In this document: in pieces, positions 1 to 8,096 of the stretch
How the letters are laid out: each line of letters starts with the position of its first letter
How positions within the stretch are numbered: the stretch's first letter is position 1
Assembly: GCA_937890005.1 (NCBI GenBank)
Contig: CALBZA010000011.1
Coordinates: forward strand, 1-64,000
DNA length: 64,000 bases
Source: an uncultured Verrucomicrobia subdivision 3 bacterium
GTDB taxonomy: Bacteria; Verrucomicrobiota; Verrucomicrobiia; Limisphaerales; DASXHY01
Direction: 5' to 3'
Translations under genes and position numbers: made by a program
The notes under the pieces: model-generated
Database searches by the model: none
The model's input: only the letters and a program-made list of their open reading frames with translations
Told to the model about the DNA's origin: nothing

Positions 1-2
1 GA

Positions 3-248
3 CTGCGTTCCATCCGATACTACGGCTTCTGTCATCCCTCAGCCAAAGCCAACCGAATGCGCGTACAGTTTCACACCGGACTGGCCGTCAACTTCGGTGC
101 AGAAGCGCCGCTGCAAATCATGGTGCCCACGGCACCACGTTGTGCCGGCTGTGGAAATCCGATGCATCGGGTGCTGCGGCTCATCGCTCCTTACAAGGAA
201 CGCGGGCCGCCCATGCAGCAGCCGATCCAGAGACAAGCCGTCGCATGA
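3..248 (+). CDS. C-terminal part of an IS91-like transposase (cut by window edge)
   Basis: The frame is open from the first bases of the window and ends at the TGA at 246-248, so this is the 3' end of a longer gene. The visible protein begins with RYYGFCHPSAKANR and carries a late CAGCGNPM cysteine pair and a short basic, proline-rich end. A tail with a YGF(C/L)(H/S)P(S/A)AK box followed by a CxxC pair is what I remember from IS91-family rolling-circle transposases. The catalytic HUH and tyrosine motifs lie outside the window, so this rests on the tail alone. The stop overlaps the ATG of the next small frame (ATGA at 245-248). An internal ATG at 57 could be misread as a separate 63-residue gene. 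Confidence 0.5.
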   Translation: MRSIRYYGFCHPSAKANRMRVQFHTGLAVNFGAEAPLQIMVPTAPRCAGCGNPMHRVLRLIAPYKERGPPMQQPIQRQAVA

Positions 249-511
249 ACACGAACTCCGCCCAGATCAATTTCGAAATGGCCGGTGAAGGGACTCATTT
301 TGCCACGAATGAATTTTCGGCAGCGATCAGGGTTGAGAACGGGATGAAAGTGTCTGCGATTGCAAACTCCATTGGAACCTCAGGCAGTCGACGGGCGCAA
401 CATCAGGGTATGGCGTGTTTCAGTGCCGCTGAAAACCGTGTCAGAAATCTCCCGTTCCTTCCCACCGCAGTGACCCGGCGCAAACACAAGCGCCAACAGC
501 TCGGTTCTTAA
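245..511 (+). CDS. small hypothetical ORF between transposase tail and attC-like site
   Basis: This frame of 88 residues starts with an ATG that overlaps the stop of the transposase frame by four bases, a layout that allows coupled translation. It ends 17 bp before the attC-like hairpin, as a cassette gene would. I do not recognise the product: there is no signal peptide, membrane segment or known motif, and the C-terminus is basic. It may be a decayed cassette gene or spurious. Confidence 0.25.
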   Translation: MNTNSAQINFEMAGEGTHFATNEFSAAIRVENGMKVSAIANSIGTSGSRRAQHQGMACFSAAENRVRNLPFLPTAVTRRKHKRQQLGS

Positions 512-527
512 CTCCTTCGTCGGGCTT

Positions 528-592
528 GTTCAACCAGTGGCGTGTTTGCTGGCTCCGCTCCGCTCGCAGCAACACACCCTTCTGTGTTAGGT
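528..592 (+). repeat. attC-like integron recombination site
   Basis: A 65-bp imperfect inverted repeat runs from GTTCAAC (528-534, fits the RYYYAAC inverse core) to GTTAGGT (586-592, fits the GTTRRRY core). Between them, GTGTTTGCTG (543-552 with one extra T) pairs with CAGCAACAC (567-575), leaving a GC-rich loop. Size, both consensus ends, and the bulged hairpin agree with an attC site of a gene cassette. The outer arms pair poorly with each other, and no integrase or second attC is visible, so it could be a decayed site. Confidence 0.4.
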
Positions 593-602
593 GTTTCTCT
601 CA

Positions 603-977
603 TCATCTGATCATAACTCGCTCAATCGCCTTCCACCCAACCATCAGCGAAAATATGAATGCCGGTGACGCGAAGAGGTAAAAAGCCGCACGGCACGAAG
701 CTATCGAATGGCCTCGTCGTCGACCGATGAAATAAATCAGAACGGCCATCAGCAGGACAAGGACAAGACCAAAAATCGCCCAAACGGCTCCACCCGTGTG
801 CTCCGGTCCGACTCCGAACGCAAGTCCGAGGAATGCTCCACCAAGAACGACAACTACTCCGCCACCGACGATCAAGGCGGGTGCCAGAAATAGCCAATGT
901 GTCCAACTTGGCCAAGCCGGTGCAGGACCTGGCAAGTTCCGCATGTGCTGTCGCCAATCGGGAGGAGAATCGTTCAT
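603..977 (-). CDS. small integral membrane protein, unknown function
   Basis: The protein of about 124 residues has a short polar N-terminus (NDSPPDWRQHMRNLPGP) and three hydrophobic segments: one starting at WLFLAPALIVGGG, one in AIFGLVLVLLMAVLIYF, and one near the C-terminus in FYLFASPAFIFSL. I chose the ATG at 977 because AGGTGA lies about 7-8 bases upstream; an earlier in-frame ATG at 1019 falls inside a palindrome. The stop lies 11 bp from the attC-like site and the gene points toward it, so if this is a cassette it is inverted relative to the usual orientation. I do not recognise the family. Confidence 0.55.
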   Translation of the reverse strand: MNDSPPDWRQHMRNLPGPAPAWPSWTHWLFLAPALIVGGGVVVVLGGAFLGLAFGVGPEHTGGAVWAIFGLVLVLLMAVLIYFIGRRRGHSIASCRAAFYLFASPAFIFSLMVGWKAIERVMIR

Positions 978-1002
978 ACTCGAGTCACCTAACCATTTAA
1001 TT

Positions 1003-1052
1003 ACATTGCGTGTACGCAATGTTAATTGATATTAGCCGGGAAAACATTGCGT
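1003..1052. promoter_or_regulatory. palindrome ACATTGCGT-gt-ACGCAATGT plus third half-site
   Basis: A perfect 9-bp inverted repeat with a 2-bp centre lies at 1003-1022, and the same half-site ACATTGCGT recurs at 1044-1052. It sits just upstream of the start of the small membrane protein gene. The layout fits an operator bound by a dimeric repressor, but it could also be the end of a mobile sequence. Confidence 0.3.
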
Positions 1053-1207
1053 GGCTGGTAGTCCTCATACGCGCCAACACTAGGAACAGGGGATTCAAGG
1101 GTCAAGGGGTTTTCCCTCAATCCGCAATGCCCGATTTTCACAATCACTCGGCGCGACAGATTCCACATTTGTTCAATCGCGCAGTTGCATCCCACAGAAA
1201 ATCAAAT

Positions 1208-1283
1208 CCGGTTTGCGACTTTAAGGGGGATCGCAAACCGGACTGGCGGACCCGACCGATGTGTCTTCTGAGGGAACACATCG
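1208..1283 (-). terminator. two hairpins downstream of the VPDxG-CTERM gene
   Basis: Two inverted repeats follow the stop of the minus-strand gene: CGATGTGT/ACACATCG (1257-1264 with 1276-1283) and a perfect 11-bp arm CCGGTTTGCGA/TCGCAAACCGG (1208-1218 with 1231-1241). Read on the minus strand the second hairpin is followed by the T-rich ATTTGATTTTC, so it may act as the terminator. Confidence 0.45.
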
Positions 1284-1303
1284 GCGGGTTGTTTCTGCCA
1301 GAG

Positions 1304-2059
1304 TTATTTTCTTTTCAGCCGGCGATTCACACAGGCCAGAGTGCTGACGCCCATGCCCAGGAGCATCAACGTCGCGCCGGCGTCGGGTACCGATTGATAA
1401 TGGCCGTTCAGATTGTCGTTGCCGCACTCCGGTGTCGTGTGGACCCAGAAATCGTTCAACACCGTCGGAGAAAGATCAGCGAGCGAGAGGCTGATCATGT
1501 TGTGGATGGGCGCATTGCCGCCGCCGCTCATGGTGGTCAGCCCGAAACCGTTCGGATCGCTGAGTCCCGTTGCGTAGAGGAACGAGCCTGTAGCGATGGC
1601 GTCGCCAGTCGGCGTGATGGTCCAGGGCGATGACGCCAGAATATCGGTGGGCAGGACGATGTTGAAGCTGTTGTAAAGCGCGTAGGTGTTGTTGTTGAAA
1701 TCAAGGACGTAGGCGTAGCTCCAGTTGTTCGGCCTTGGCAGGGTGGGGCCGGTGCCGATGAAGATCGCTCCGGCGTGATACGTTTTCCCGCTGGCCGTCT
1801 GTCCTTGCGCGAAGTTGAAGGTGCCGATCACATCCAGCTGCTTTGTTCCGGGATCGTATCCGAGCGCTTCATAATCCCACGCATCGCTTTTGACCGTGCC
1901 GGGCTCGGTCTCATTGTCTTCCTTGCCAACGCCAGTTCCGATGTAACCCGAGGCGGAGTTGTTGTCGTTGATTGTGATGTTGAACGGTGTGGCTTGGGCA
2001 AGGCTCGCGCTCAAAATGCCGGCCGATACCATCGCCAAGTGGAGCTTTTGCTTCTTCAT
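1304..2059 (-). CDS. secreted VPDxG-CTERM (PEP-CTERM-like) protein
   Basis: The 251-residue product has a lysine-rich start and hydrophobic signal peptide cleaved near ALAQA-TPFNI. The C-terminus carries VPDAG, a hydrophobic stretch (ATLMLLGMGVSTLA) and a basic end (NRRLKRK), the three-part sorting signal recognised by exosortases and known in Verrucomicrobia as the VPDSG variant. The middle, rich in Asn, Gly and Tyr, shows no catalytic motif. It is probably exported, processed by an exosortase encoded elsewhere and attached to or released from the envelope. I chose the ATG at 2059 because the signal peptide begins there; the frame remains open upstream to 2260. It appears monocistronic, with hairpins downstream. 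Confidence 0.75.
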   Translation of the reverse strand: MKKQKLHLAMVSAGILSASLAQATPFNITINDNNSASGYIGTGVGKEDNETEPGTVKSDAWDYEALGYDPGTKQLDVIGTFNFAQGQTASGKTYHAGAIFIGTGPTLPRPNNWSYAYVLDFNNNTYALYNSFNIVLPTDILASSPWTITPTGDAIATGSFLYATGLSDPNGFGLTTMSGGGNAPIHNMISLSLADLSPTVLNDFWVHTTPECGNDNLNGHYQSVPDAGATLMLLGMGVSTLACVNRRLKRK

Positions 2060-2365
2060 GCCGACTTTCTTTGCATGCCATGTGCCACGGTGCGGCGGGC
2101 AACGCGAATCGAGTGAATGGCCTGTAAACACGCGGGTTATGTGCGTGCCAATTCTGGCATGACTTCGCGCAAAGTCGTAATGGCTGCCGACAGGGAAACT
2201 CCCGGGGCGAAAGCAGGGAAGCAGAGCTCCTTTCCGAACATTTGCGGATGCCGCCCGCACGAAGTGGTTTCAGTGGAAGCGTTCGAGCTCGGAGATTTTA
2301 CGGAGCGTGTCTCAAAACAGATTTTCCGACAGCTGTCGGCCGTTTATGCAATGAATGAACGGGTG

Positions 2366-2548
2366 GGGTGCATCCTGACACTGCCCCCAAACGTGGGCAG
2401 GTATCGGAGCGCGACTGTGCTGGAAGCCAGTCGCAGCAACGATGTGTTGCCGAGCGCACAGGCTTGTTCTGCGGCTTTTGGACTATTTCCACTGCTGCAG
2501 CTGGTCTTCGACACAGCTGCGCTCCGGGGGCGGTGTCAGGATGCACCC
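2366..2548. repeat. 183-bp long inverted-repeat element
   Basis: The outer arms are GGGTGCATCCTGACACTG... at 2366-2388 and its near-perfect reverse complement at 2526-2548 (22 of 23 pair). Inner arms at 2406-2430 and 2501-2525 also pair strongly (both GGAGCGC at the outer end and CCAG at the inner), continuing into CGCAGCA/TGCTGCAG. The 5' arm has an extra 17 bp between the two blocks. The whole can fold into one long stem. It resembles a non-coding dispersed element or a MITE; it has no open frame of its own that looks real. Confidence 0.7.
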
Positions 2549-2577
2549 GAGCGGGTGGAAAGTCACCCCATGTCGCG

Positions 2578-2961
2578 GTGGTTCCGCTCAGCTACGCTCA
2601 CGATGTGAGTTCGCGACTTTATGAGACGTTCTGTGATCTGTTGGAGACGGTGCCGGTAAAAGCGGTGATTCGGGCGGCGGAAGCTGAGCGGCGCATGGTT
2701 CAGGACGATCTGAGATACAAGCGATCTGCTTTGGATGAAGACTCGGTGTCTGTGCTTGAGTTCTGCACCTTCCTGGTAAATGCAGCGCGCGGGTTGCGAT
2801 CCGCGATTCCGATTCTCCCGGTCGAACACGTCGCGTTCTATCGTCGGACGGTCGAGCGCTTGATTGAAGCTGGTGAATTGCCGCGTGATGTGACGGATTG
2901 TTTCGAGCAGAGCACCCGGTTTTCCCGCAGCAATGTTAGTGGGGTTCTGGAAAAACTGTAG
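2578..2961 (+). CDS. hypothetical protein, possibly truncated at its 5' end
   Basis: From about 2578 the plus frame reads like a real protein for some 127 residues: alternating charged and hydrophobic helices (e.g. VSVLEFCTFLVNAARGLR and AFYRRTVERLIEAGELP). Upstream, the same frame runs into the inverted-repeat element and loses protein-like character. The start is uncertain (GTG at 2578 or 2605; no clear ribosome site), so the gene may have been truncated by that element. No family recognised. The opposite strand (2982-2563) is also open but looks less protein-like. Confidence 0.35.
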   Translation: MVPLSYAHDVSSRLYETFCDLLETVPVKAVIRAAEAERRMVQDDLRYKRSALDEDSVSVLEFCTFLVNAARGLRSAIPILPVEHVAFYRRTVERLIEAGELPRDVTDCFEQSTRFSRSNVSGVLEKL

Positions 2962-3052
2962 CCGGCCAACGGAGGTGGACATCTTCCCAACGAATCCGTC
3001 TCGTTACCTCGGCGGCTACGAAAATCGGATGCTCACCCTTTACGGTTCTTTC

Positions 3053-4135
3053 TCAGCGCGGCCATTCGCCATTGACAATCGGCTTCGGATGGAATCGGGT
3101 CGGATCGAGGACGACGTGTCTGATTGTTTTCCGCTGCCACGTGTAGGTGATGTGAACCAGTCCGTCTCGGGTTTGAATGACGGCGGGATAAGCGAAACCG
3201 TTCGGCGCATCGGGAGCGTTCTCCAGTTCCGCCACCGCGAACCAGTTGATTCCGTCGTTCGAGATGGCGACGTTCAACGGACTGCGTCCCTTGTTGTTCG
3301 ATCCGGTGCGGATGTTGTGATTGTAAACGAGCAACTGGCGGCCGTCGCGCAACGTGACGGCGTCTGTGCCTGAATTGGGATTGGGAAGTTCGAGCAGCTC
3401 CATCTGGCTCCAGGTTTTTCCACCGTCATTCGACCAGCTGGAGAATGTTTTGTCCTGGCGCGTCCGTCCCAGTGTTTGGAGCCGGTCACCAGAATGGAAA
3501 AGAATGCTCGGCTGGATGGCGGCAATGGTTTTGCCATCGTTGATGGGCGGAGTCGCTTCCCATGTTTTTCCGAAATCACGTGTGCGTTCGAAATGCACCC
3601 GCCAGCCGTCTGATCCCTCCGTGCTGGTCGGGCAAAGAACGTCGCCGTTCGCAAGCTGCACCGGCTTGTTCTTGATCGGGCCGAGAATGCCTTCCGGAAG
3701 ACGCTGTGCTTCCGACCAGGTTTTTCCGCCGTCCGAAGATGTTTTCAGCATTCCCCACCAGGTGCTGGGACTCGGGCCGACTTTGTAGAACAGCAGGAGC
3801 GGGCCGTTCTTCGGCTGAAACAGAACCGGATTCCATGTGGGCAGCCGGTTCGTTGAGAATCCGACGCCGTCGGCGACTTGCATGGGCGGCGTCCAGCGTC
3901 CGTTTTCGAGGTGCGAAACGTAGATGCAAACATCGGGATGCCGTTCATGCGTGCCACCGAAAAATGCGGTGACGAGGCCTGCCGGAGTTTCCTCGATTGT
4001 GGATGCGTGACATGACGGGAACGGCGCGGTTTCGAAAATGGATTGCGAACTCACGACACAATTTTTGGGAGCAGGGGTGACGCATCCCATAACAAGCGCA
4101 ACGAGCAGGAGTGGGAGGATGTTGATGAGTTTCAT
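3053..4135 (-). CDS. sialidase-fold (BNR repeat) lipoprotein
   Basis: The 360-residue product begins with a lipoprotein signal (hydrophobic run ending LVMGC; predicted lipidation at the Cys near residue 18). At least four Asp-box/BNR signatures follow, including SSDGGKTW, TRDFGKTW and SNDGGKTW, the hallmark of six-bladed sialidase propellers, and the length suits a single propeller. True sialidase activity is not proven: BNR propellers in plant-biomass loci often act on other sugars. Its ATG overlaps the stop of the GH78 rhamnosidase gene by four bases (ATGA), so the two are translated together and probably act on the same polysaccharide at the cell surface. Confidence 0.8.
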   Translation of the reverse strand: MKLINILPLLLVALVMGCVTPAPKNCVVSSQSIFETAPFPSCHASTIEETPAGLVTAFFGGTHERHPDVCIYVSHLENGRWTPPMQVADGVGFSTNRLPTWNPVLFQPKNGPLLLFYKVGPSPSTWWGMLKTSSDGGKTWSEAQRLPEGILGPIKNKPVQLANGDVLCPTSTEGSDGWRVHFERTRDFGKTWEATPPINDGKTIAAIQPSILFHSGDRLQTLGRTRQDKTFSSWSNDGGKTWSQMELLELPNPNSGTDAVTLRDGRQLLVYNHNIRTGSNNKGRSPLNVAISNDGINWFAVAELENAPDAPNGFAYPAVIQTRDGLVHITYTWQRKTIRHVVLDPTRFHPKPIVNGEWPR

Positions 4136-7100
4136 TGTGGGTCGCTGACGAAATGATATTTGCCGCTGCCGATCTCGAGGATGGCACGACCATCTTCAAA
4201 CCGGGCGGACTTCACACCCCGAGCGCGGTGTAACGGGAGTTTTCCTTCGCTCACGTCGTTCAGATCGGTTGCCGGAATGAACAGAGTCGCCGAGCTGTTG
4301 GGCGGAACTTCCACCTTCCATTCGAAGCCGTTCTCACCCATGCGCCATTCGCTGCGAATCCATCCGTGCGGGGAGCGATGGCTTGCCTTGACGAACCGGA
4401 GGTGTCCAACGGGTTCAGGCTTCATGAGAATGTGTTTGAAGCCGGGCTGTGTCGGATCGGATTTGATGCCGGCGAGATGTTCGTAGAGCCACACGACAAG
4501 GTCGCCGATCAGCATGACGTGGTTTCCAGAATTCATTGCAGGATCCGCGGTGTCGCCGTTCCACAGTTCCCAAATGGTTGTCGCGCCTTTTTCGACCATG
4601 TAACCCCAGCCGGGATAATCGCGCTGCGTGGCAATCGTGTAGGCGAGATCGGCCCGGCCGTTTTGCGTGAGCGTGCGCATGAGGAACATGCCGCCGATCA
4701 ATCCGGTCCCGATGTGTCCATTCGTTTCGTTTTTAATCTTTCGCACGAGCTGCGTGAAGACCGGCTTTCGGAAATCAGGCGGAACGAGATCGAAGTAGAG
4801 CGGCAACACACATGACGTCTGGCTTCCGTTGTCGTAGTAGCCGAGATCGCGTTTCAGGAATTTCTCGTTGAACGCGGTTTTCACCTGATCCGCGAGCTTG
4901 CCGAACCGGACCGCATCGTTCGTCCTTGCCAGCATTTGCGCGTAGCCCTCCATCAATCGCAGGTCGTGATAGAAGTAAGCGGTGGCGATCAGCGTCTTGT
5001 CGGTCTGACGCGCCGGGTCTTTCGAATGAATGAGCCTGGGATCTTCCGGCGGCACGCACCAGTCGCCATAGTTGTCCTTCGCAACGATCCCCATTGAGTA
5101 GTAGTTCTTCACCATGTGGTTCACCCAGCTCGCCGCGCTGTCGTAATGGCGTTGCACGATGTGAACGTCGTTGAACTGGTCCCGAAGAATTCCCGGCAGG
5201 AAAACGGTCATGCTCGGCCACGTGACATTGTCCCTGTAAACCGGCCAGAACGTGGGCGCGACGTCCGGCACGCTGCCGTTCTCCTTTTGTGCATCGGCGA
5301 TGTCCTGAAGCCATTTCTCGTAGAAAGTTTGCGTGTTGAAGATGAAGCTTTCGCCTCGCGCAACTTCCAGACGATCGCCCAGCCAGCCCTGGCGTTCGTC
5401 GCGCTGCGGACAATCGGTTGGAATCGATCTGTAATTGCCGCGTGTGCCCCAGACCGTGTTTTCGTAAATGCGGTTCAACAGTGGATTCGATGTGACGAAA
5501 TCGCCCGCCGAATCCAGATCGTCGTGAACGACGCGTCCTTCAATGGCGTCGAGCGGCGGTTTGCCGGGATAACCGCGGACCTCGACGTAGCGAAATCCGT
5601 GATAGACGAATCGTGGTTCCCAGATCTCCGGCTTTTTGCCGCCGTGCAGTGTATAGATGTCGGTCACCTTCGCGCCGCGGATGTTTGCGAGGTAAAGCAT
5701 TCCGTCCGGCTGCAACGTTTCCGCGTGTCGCAGCGTGATCTGCGTGCTGGCCGGTCCCGTCACCTTCAACCGGCACCAGCCCACCATGTTTTGTCCGAGA
5801 TCGAAGACGAACACGCCGGGCTTCGGTTCAGTGACGTTCACCGCCTTCAATGTTTGCGTGACGCGGATCGGTTCGATCATTTGTGCGCACAACCGGCCTG
5901 CGGGCGGCGGAACCGGTTCGGCCACCTGCCATTTGGAATCATCAAATCCAACGGTGCTCCAGCCCGGCATTTCCTTGCGCGAATCATATTCTTCGCCGTC
6001 GTATTCGTTGTTCGAAACGATCGGCCCATTGAGCGTCAGTTTCCACGAGGTGTCGCTGACGACGTGGGCGACTGTGCCGTCGGTGTATTCAATCCGGAGC
6101 TGCAGCAGGAGTTTTGGAAATCCGTAGCTCGCCATTCCGGCGAAGATGCGGCTGCGCGGCGAGTAGAAGCGTCCGTTGCCGAGGATGGCGCCAATGGCAT
6201 TCTGTCCGCGCTTGAGTTGATGCGTGACATCGTGTGTGACGTAGAAAATGCGTTTGGGATATTCCGCAAGGGCAGGGGAGAGGATGTGGTCGCTGACTTT
6301 TCTGCCGTTGAGGTAATACTCGGAAACACCCAGGCCGCATGCGAAGAGCGTTGCCTGTTTCACCCGTTTCTGAACCGCGAATTCCTTTCGCAGGTAACGT
6401 GCAGGCTGGCGGCGGCTTTCGGTAGTTCGCGTCTGACCCCAGGGATCCATTCCAGCCGGACCGAGTTTTCGGGCGGGACGCCAGGTGGAATCGTCGAAAT
6501 CGATTTCCCGCCATTGCGGCACTTCCTGATCGTAACAGCGGAATTGTTCGTCCGTGTTGATGAATAGCGGTTCGCCGGATTGAAATTCCACTTCCAGTGT
6601 TCCGATCACACCGGCGGGTTTGCCTTCGCGACCGCGATTGATGCCCTGCAGCGCGAGGACATTTTTCCCGCTTTTGAGAAGGTGCGTGACGTCGGCATCG
6701 CGAACCGTGCGGTAGTTATCGCGCCGGCCGGCTTCCGTTCCGTTCACGAAGGCGACAACTTCCGTGTCGCCGGTCACGAGCACTCGGGCGCGTTTGATCT
6801 CGCGATCTTCCGGCAATGCAAATGTGCGTCGGAAGAAACGTTGTCCGTGCGGCGCGGATTTCTGCGGTTCACCTTCCGGAAACCAGATCCAGTCCGTGCC
6901 CGACAGCCAGTTCGTTTTCTCTTCACCTTCCAGTCCGATCCATTGACCATACCAATCTTCCGACTGAAGAAGGCCCATCGACCACCACGCCGACCGGCTC
7001 CAGGTGACGCGACCGTTCTTGTCCCAGACCGCCACCTTCCAGAAGTAACGCTGCGCGGTGGCCAGTTGCAGTCCGTCATAAACAATCTGACTCGACTGGT

Positions 7101-7446
7101 CGGATGCGATCTTCTGGCTGTCCCAGACATCGCCTTCCTCGCGCGCGAGCTTCTGTTCGCTGCTGGAAACGATGATGCGGAACGCCGTCTGCCGGTCGTT
7201 GCGTTCGTCTGATTCGAGATTCCAGCTGAATCGCGGTTGAAGCGTGTCGATGCCGAGTGGATTGATCCGGTTTTCGCAACGAAGGTTGACGACGGCATTG
7301 ACCGCAAGAACGGGAACCGTCTGCAAAAGGAACAATGCGAGGATTACCAGCAGCCAGCAGCTGCCCAATCGGGAAGCATGCAACTCGAAACGAACAAAGC
7401 GGCTGGCGGATCGCATAGACAGCTTGAGACGAGAGATGGCGATCAT
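4132..7446 (-). CDS. alpha-L-rhamnosidase, GH78
   Basis: This enzyme of about 1,104 residues removes terminal alpha-L-rhamnose, typically from rhamnogalacturonan or plant glycosides. A hydrophobic segment (SCWLLVILALFLLQTVPVLA) near residue 30-50 is the export signal. The order fits family 78: N-terminal beta-sandwich (NLRCENRINPLGI), middle sandwiches, then the six-hairpin barrel. The general-acid motif DCPQRDERQGWLGD lies near residue 680 and the base region TTIWELWNGD near 960; a C-terminal sandwich follows. The ATG at 7446 is the first ATG before the signal peptide; an alternative is the Met about 11 residues later. It lies 43 bp downstream of the FKBP gene on the same strand and is coupled to the sialidase-fold gene downstream. 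Confidence 0.92.
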   Translation of the reverse strand: MIAISRLKLSMRSASRFVRFELHASRLGSCWLLVILALFLLQTVPVLAVNAVVNLRCENRINPLGIDTLQPRFSWNLESDERNDRQTAFRIIVSSSEQKLAREEGDVWDSQKIASDQSSQIVYDGLQLATAQRYFWKVAVWDKNGRVTWSRSAWWSMGLLQSEDWYGQWIGLEGEEKTNWLSGTDWIWFPEGEPQKSAPHGQRFFRRTFALPEDREIKRARVLVTGDTEVVAFVNGTEAGRRDNYRTVRDADVTHLLKSGKNVLALQGINRGREGKPAGVIGTLEVEFQSGEPLFINTDEQFRCYDQEVPQWREIDFDDSTWRPARKLGPAGMDPWGQTRTTESRRQPARYLRKEFAVQKRVKQATLFACGLGVSEYYLNGRKVSDHILSPALAEYPKRIFYVTHDVTHQLKRGQNAIGAILGNGRFYSPRSRIFAGMASYGFPKLLLQLRIEYTDGTVAHVVSDTSWKLTLNGPIVSNNEYDGEEYDSRKEMPGWSTVGFDDSKWQVAEPVPPPAGRLCAQMIEPIRVTQTLKAVNVTEPKPGVFVFDLGQNMVGWCRLKVTGPASTQITLRHAETLQPDGMLYLANIRGAKVTDIYTLHGGKKPEIWEPRFVYHGFRYVEVRGYPGKPPLDAIEGRVVHDDLDSAGDFVTSNPLLNRIYENTVWGTRGNYRSIPTDCPQRDERQGWLGDRLEVARGESFIFNTQTFYEKWLQDIADAQKENGSVPDVAPTFWPVYRDNVTWPSMTVFLPGILRDQFNDVHIVQRHYDSAASWVNHMVKNYYSMGIVAKDNYGDWCVPPEDPRLIHSKDPARQTDKTLIATAYFYHDLRLMEGYAQMLARTNDAVRFGKLADQVKTAFNEKFLKRDLGYYDNGSQTSCVLPLYFDLVPPDFRKPVFTQLVRKIKNETNGHIGTGLIGGMFLMRTLTQNGRADLAYTIATQRDYPGWGYMVEKGATTIWELWNGDTADPAMNSGNHVMLIGDLVVWLYEHLAGIKSDPTQPGFKHILMKPEPVGHLRFVKASHRSPHGWIRSEWRMGENGFEWKVEVPPNSSATLFIPATDLNDVSEGKLPLHRARGVKSARFEDGRAILEIGSGKYHFVSDPQ

Positions 7447-7489
7447 ATCGACGCCGTGGAACCGGAGCGAGTTACTCCCTGAACCGTTG

Positions 7490-7822
7490 TTACTCCACGC
7501 CGAGAAGTTCCACTTCAAAGATCAAGGTGGAATTCGGCGGAATGGCACCCGGATAACCGGCGGCGCCGTAGGCGAGATCAGGCGGAATCGTCATGCGCAC
7601 CTTGTCGCCGACATTCATCGTTGCCACGCCCTGATCCCATCCGGCGATCACCTGTCCGATTCCGAGCACGAAGCTGAACGGTTCGTTGCGATCGACCGAG
7701 CTGTCGAATTTCTGTCCGTTGGTGAAGGTGCCGGTGTAATGGACGGTGACGGTCTGGCCTTTGCGCGGTTGGGGGCCGGTGCCGGACGTGAGTTTTTCAA
7801 TTTTCAGTTCGTTTGCAGGCAT
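7490..7822 (-). CDS. FKBP-type peptidyl-prolyl cis-trans isomerase
   Basis: A single-domain FKBP of about 110 residues with no signal peptide, so cytoplasmic. Family landmarks are intact: VTVHYTGTFTNGQKFDSS, GQVIAGWDQGV, the MTIPPDLAYG box and the final NSTLIFEVELL strand. The protein catalyses proline isomerisation during folding. I placed the start at the ATG at 7822; the frame is open some 12 codons further up. The rhamnosidase gene follows after 43 bp and could be co-transcribed, but a functional link is not evident. Confidence 0.92.
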   Translation of the reverse strand: MPANELKIEKLTSGTGPQPRKGQTVTVHYTGTFTNGQKFDSSVDRNEPFSFVLGIGQVIAGWDQGVATMNVGDKVRMTIPPDLAYGAAGYPGAIPPNSTLIFEVELLGVE

Positions 7823-7984
7823 GGGCGCAGTCTCTTCGTCGCGAGGACTCGACGTCAATAGAATCGTTCCGCACTTCCGGGCAAGGTGTATTCAGTCGAT
7901 GACGTGAAATTCTGCGACAGGGGTTTCAAAAGAAGGTTTGAATAACCGCGATGCGGAGGAGGAAATCTCGCGTTTTTCCGCCCA

Positions 7985-8010
7985 TCCGCTTCGTTACCTC
8001 AGCGGCTACG
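7985..8010 (+). repeat. 26-bp repeat, second copy at 2995-3020
   Basis: TCCGCTTCGTTACCTCAGCG and the following GCTACG match 2995-3020 at 23 of 26 positions. Both copies lie in gaps between genes on the plus strand. The role is unknown; it may be a short dispersed element of this genome. Confidence 0.5.
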
Positions 8011-8096
8011 GCTATTGAAGCCGCCGATTTGACTTTGCCACTTGCTCGGATAGGTTCCGGGTCCACTTCTTCAACCGAACTGAAAGGACAAGAGTT

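Noticed and set aside
5116..6567. Open frame of 483 codons on the plus strand opposite the GH78 gene
   Set aside because: Shadow of the rhamnosidase, which has clear catalytic motifs on the minus strand.
7447..7518. Earlier TTG start for the GH78 gene at 7518
   Set aside because: It would overlap the FKBP gene and place 24 non-conserved residues before the export signal; the ATG at 7446 gives a normal signal region.
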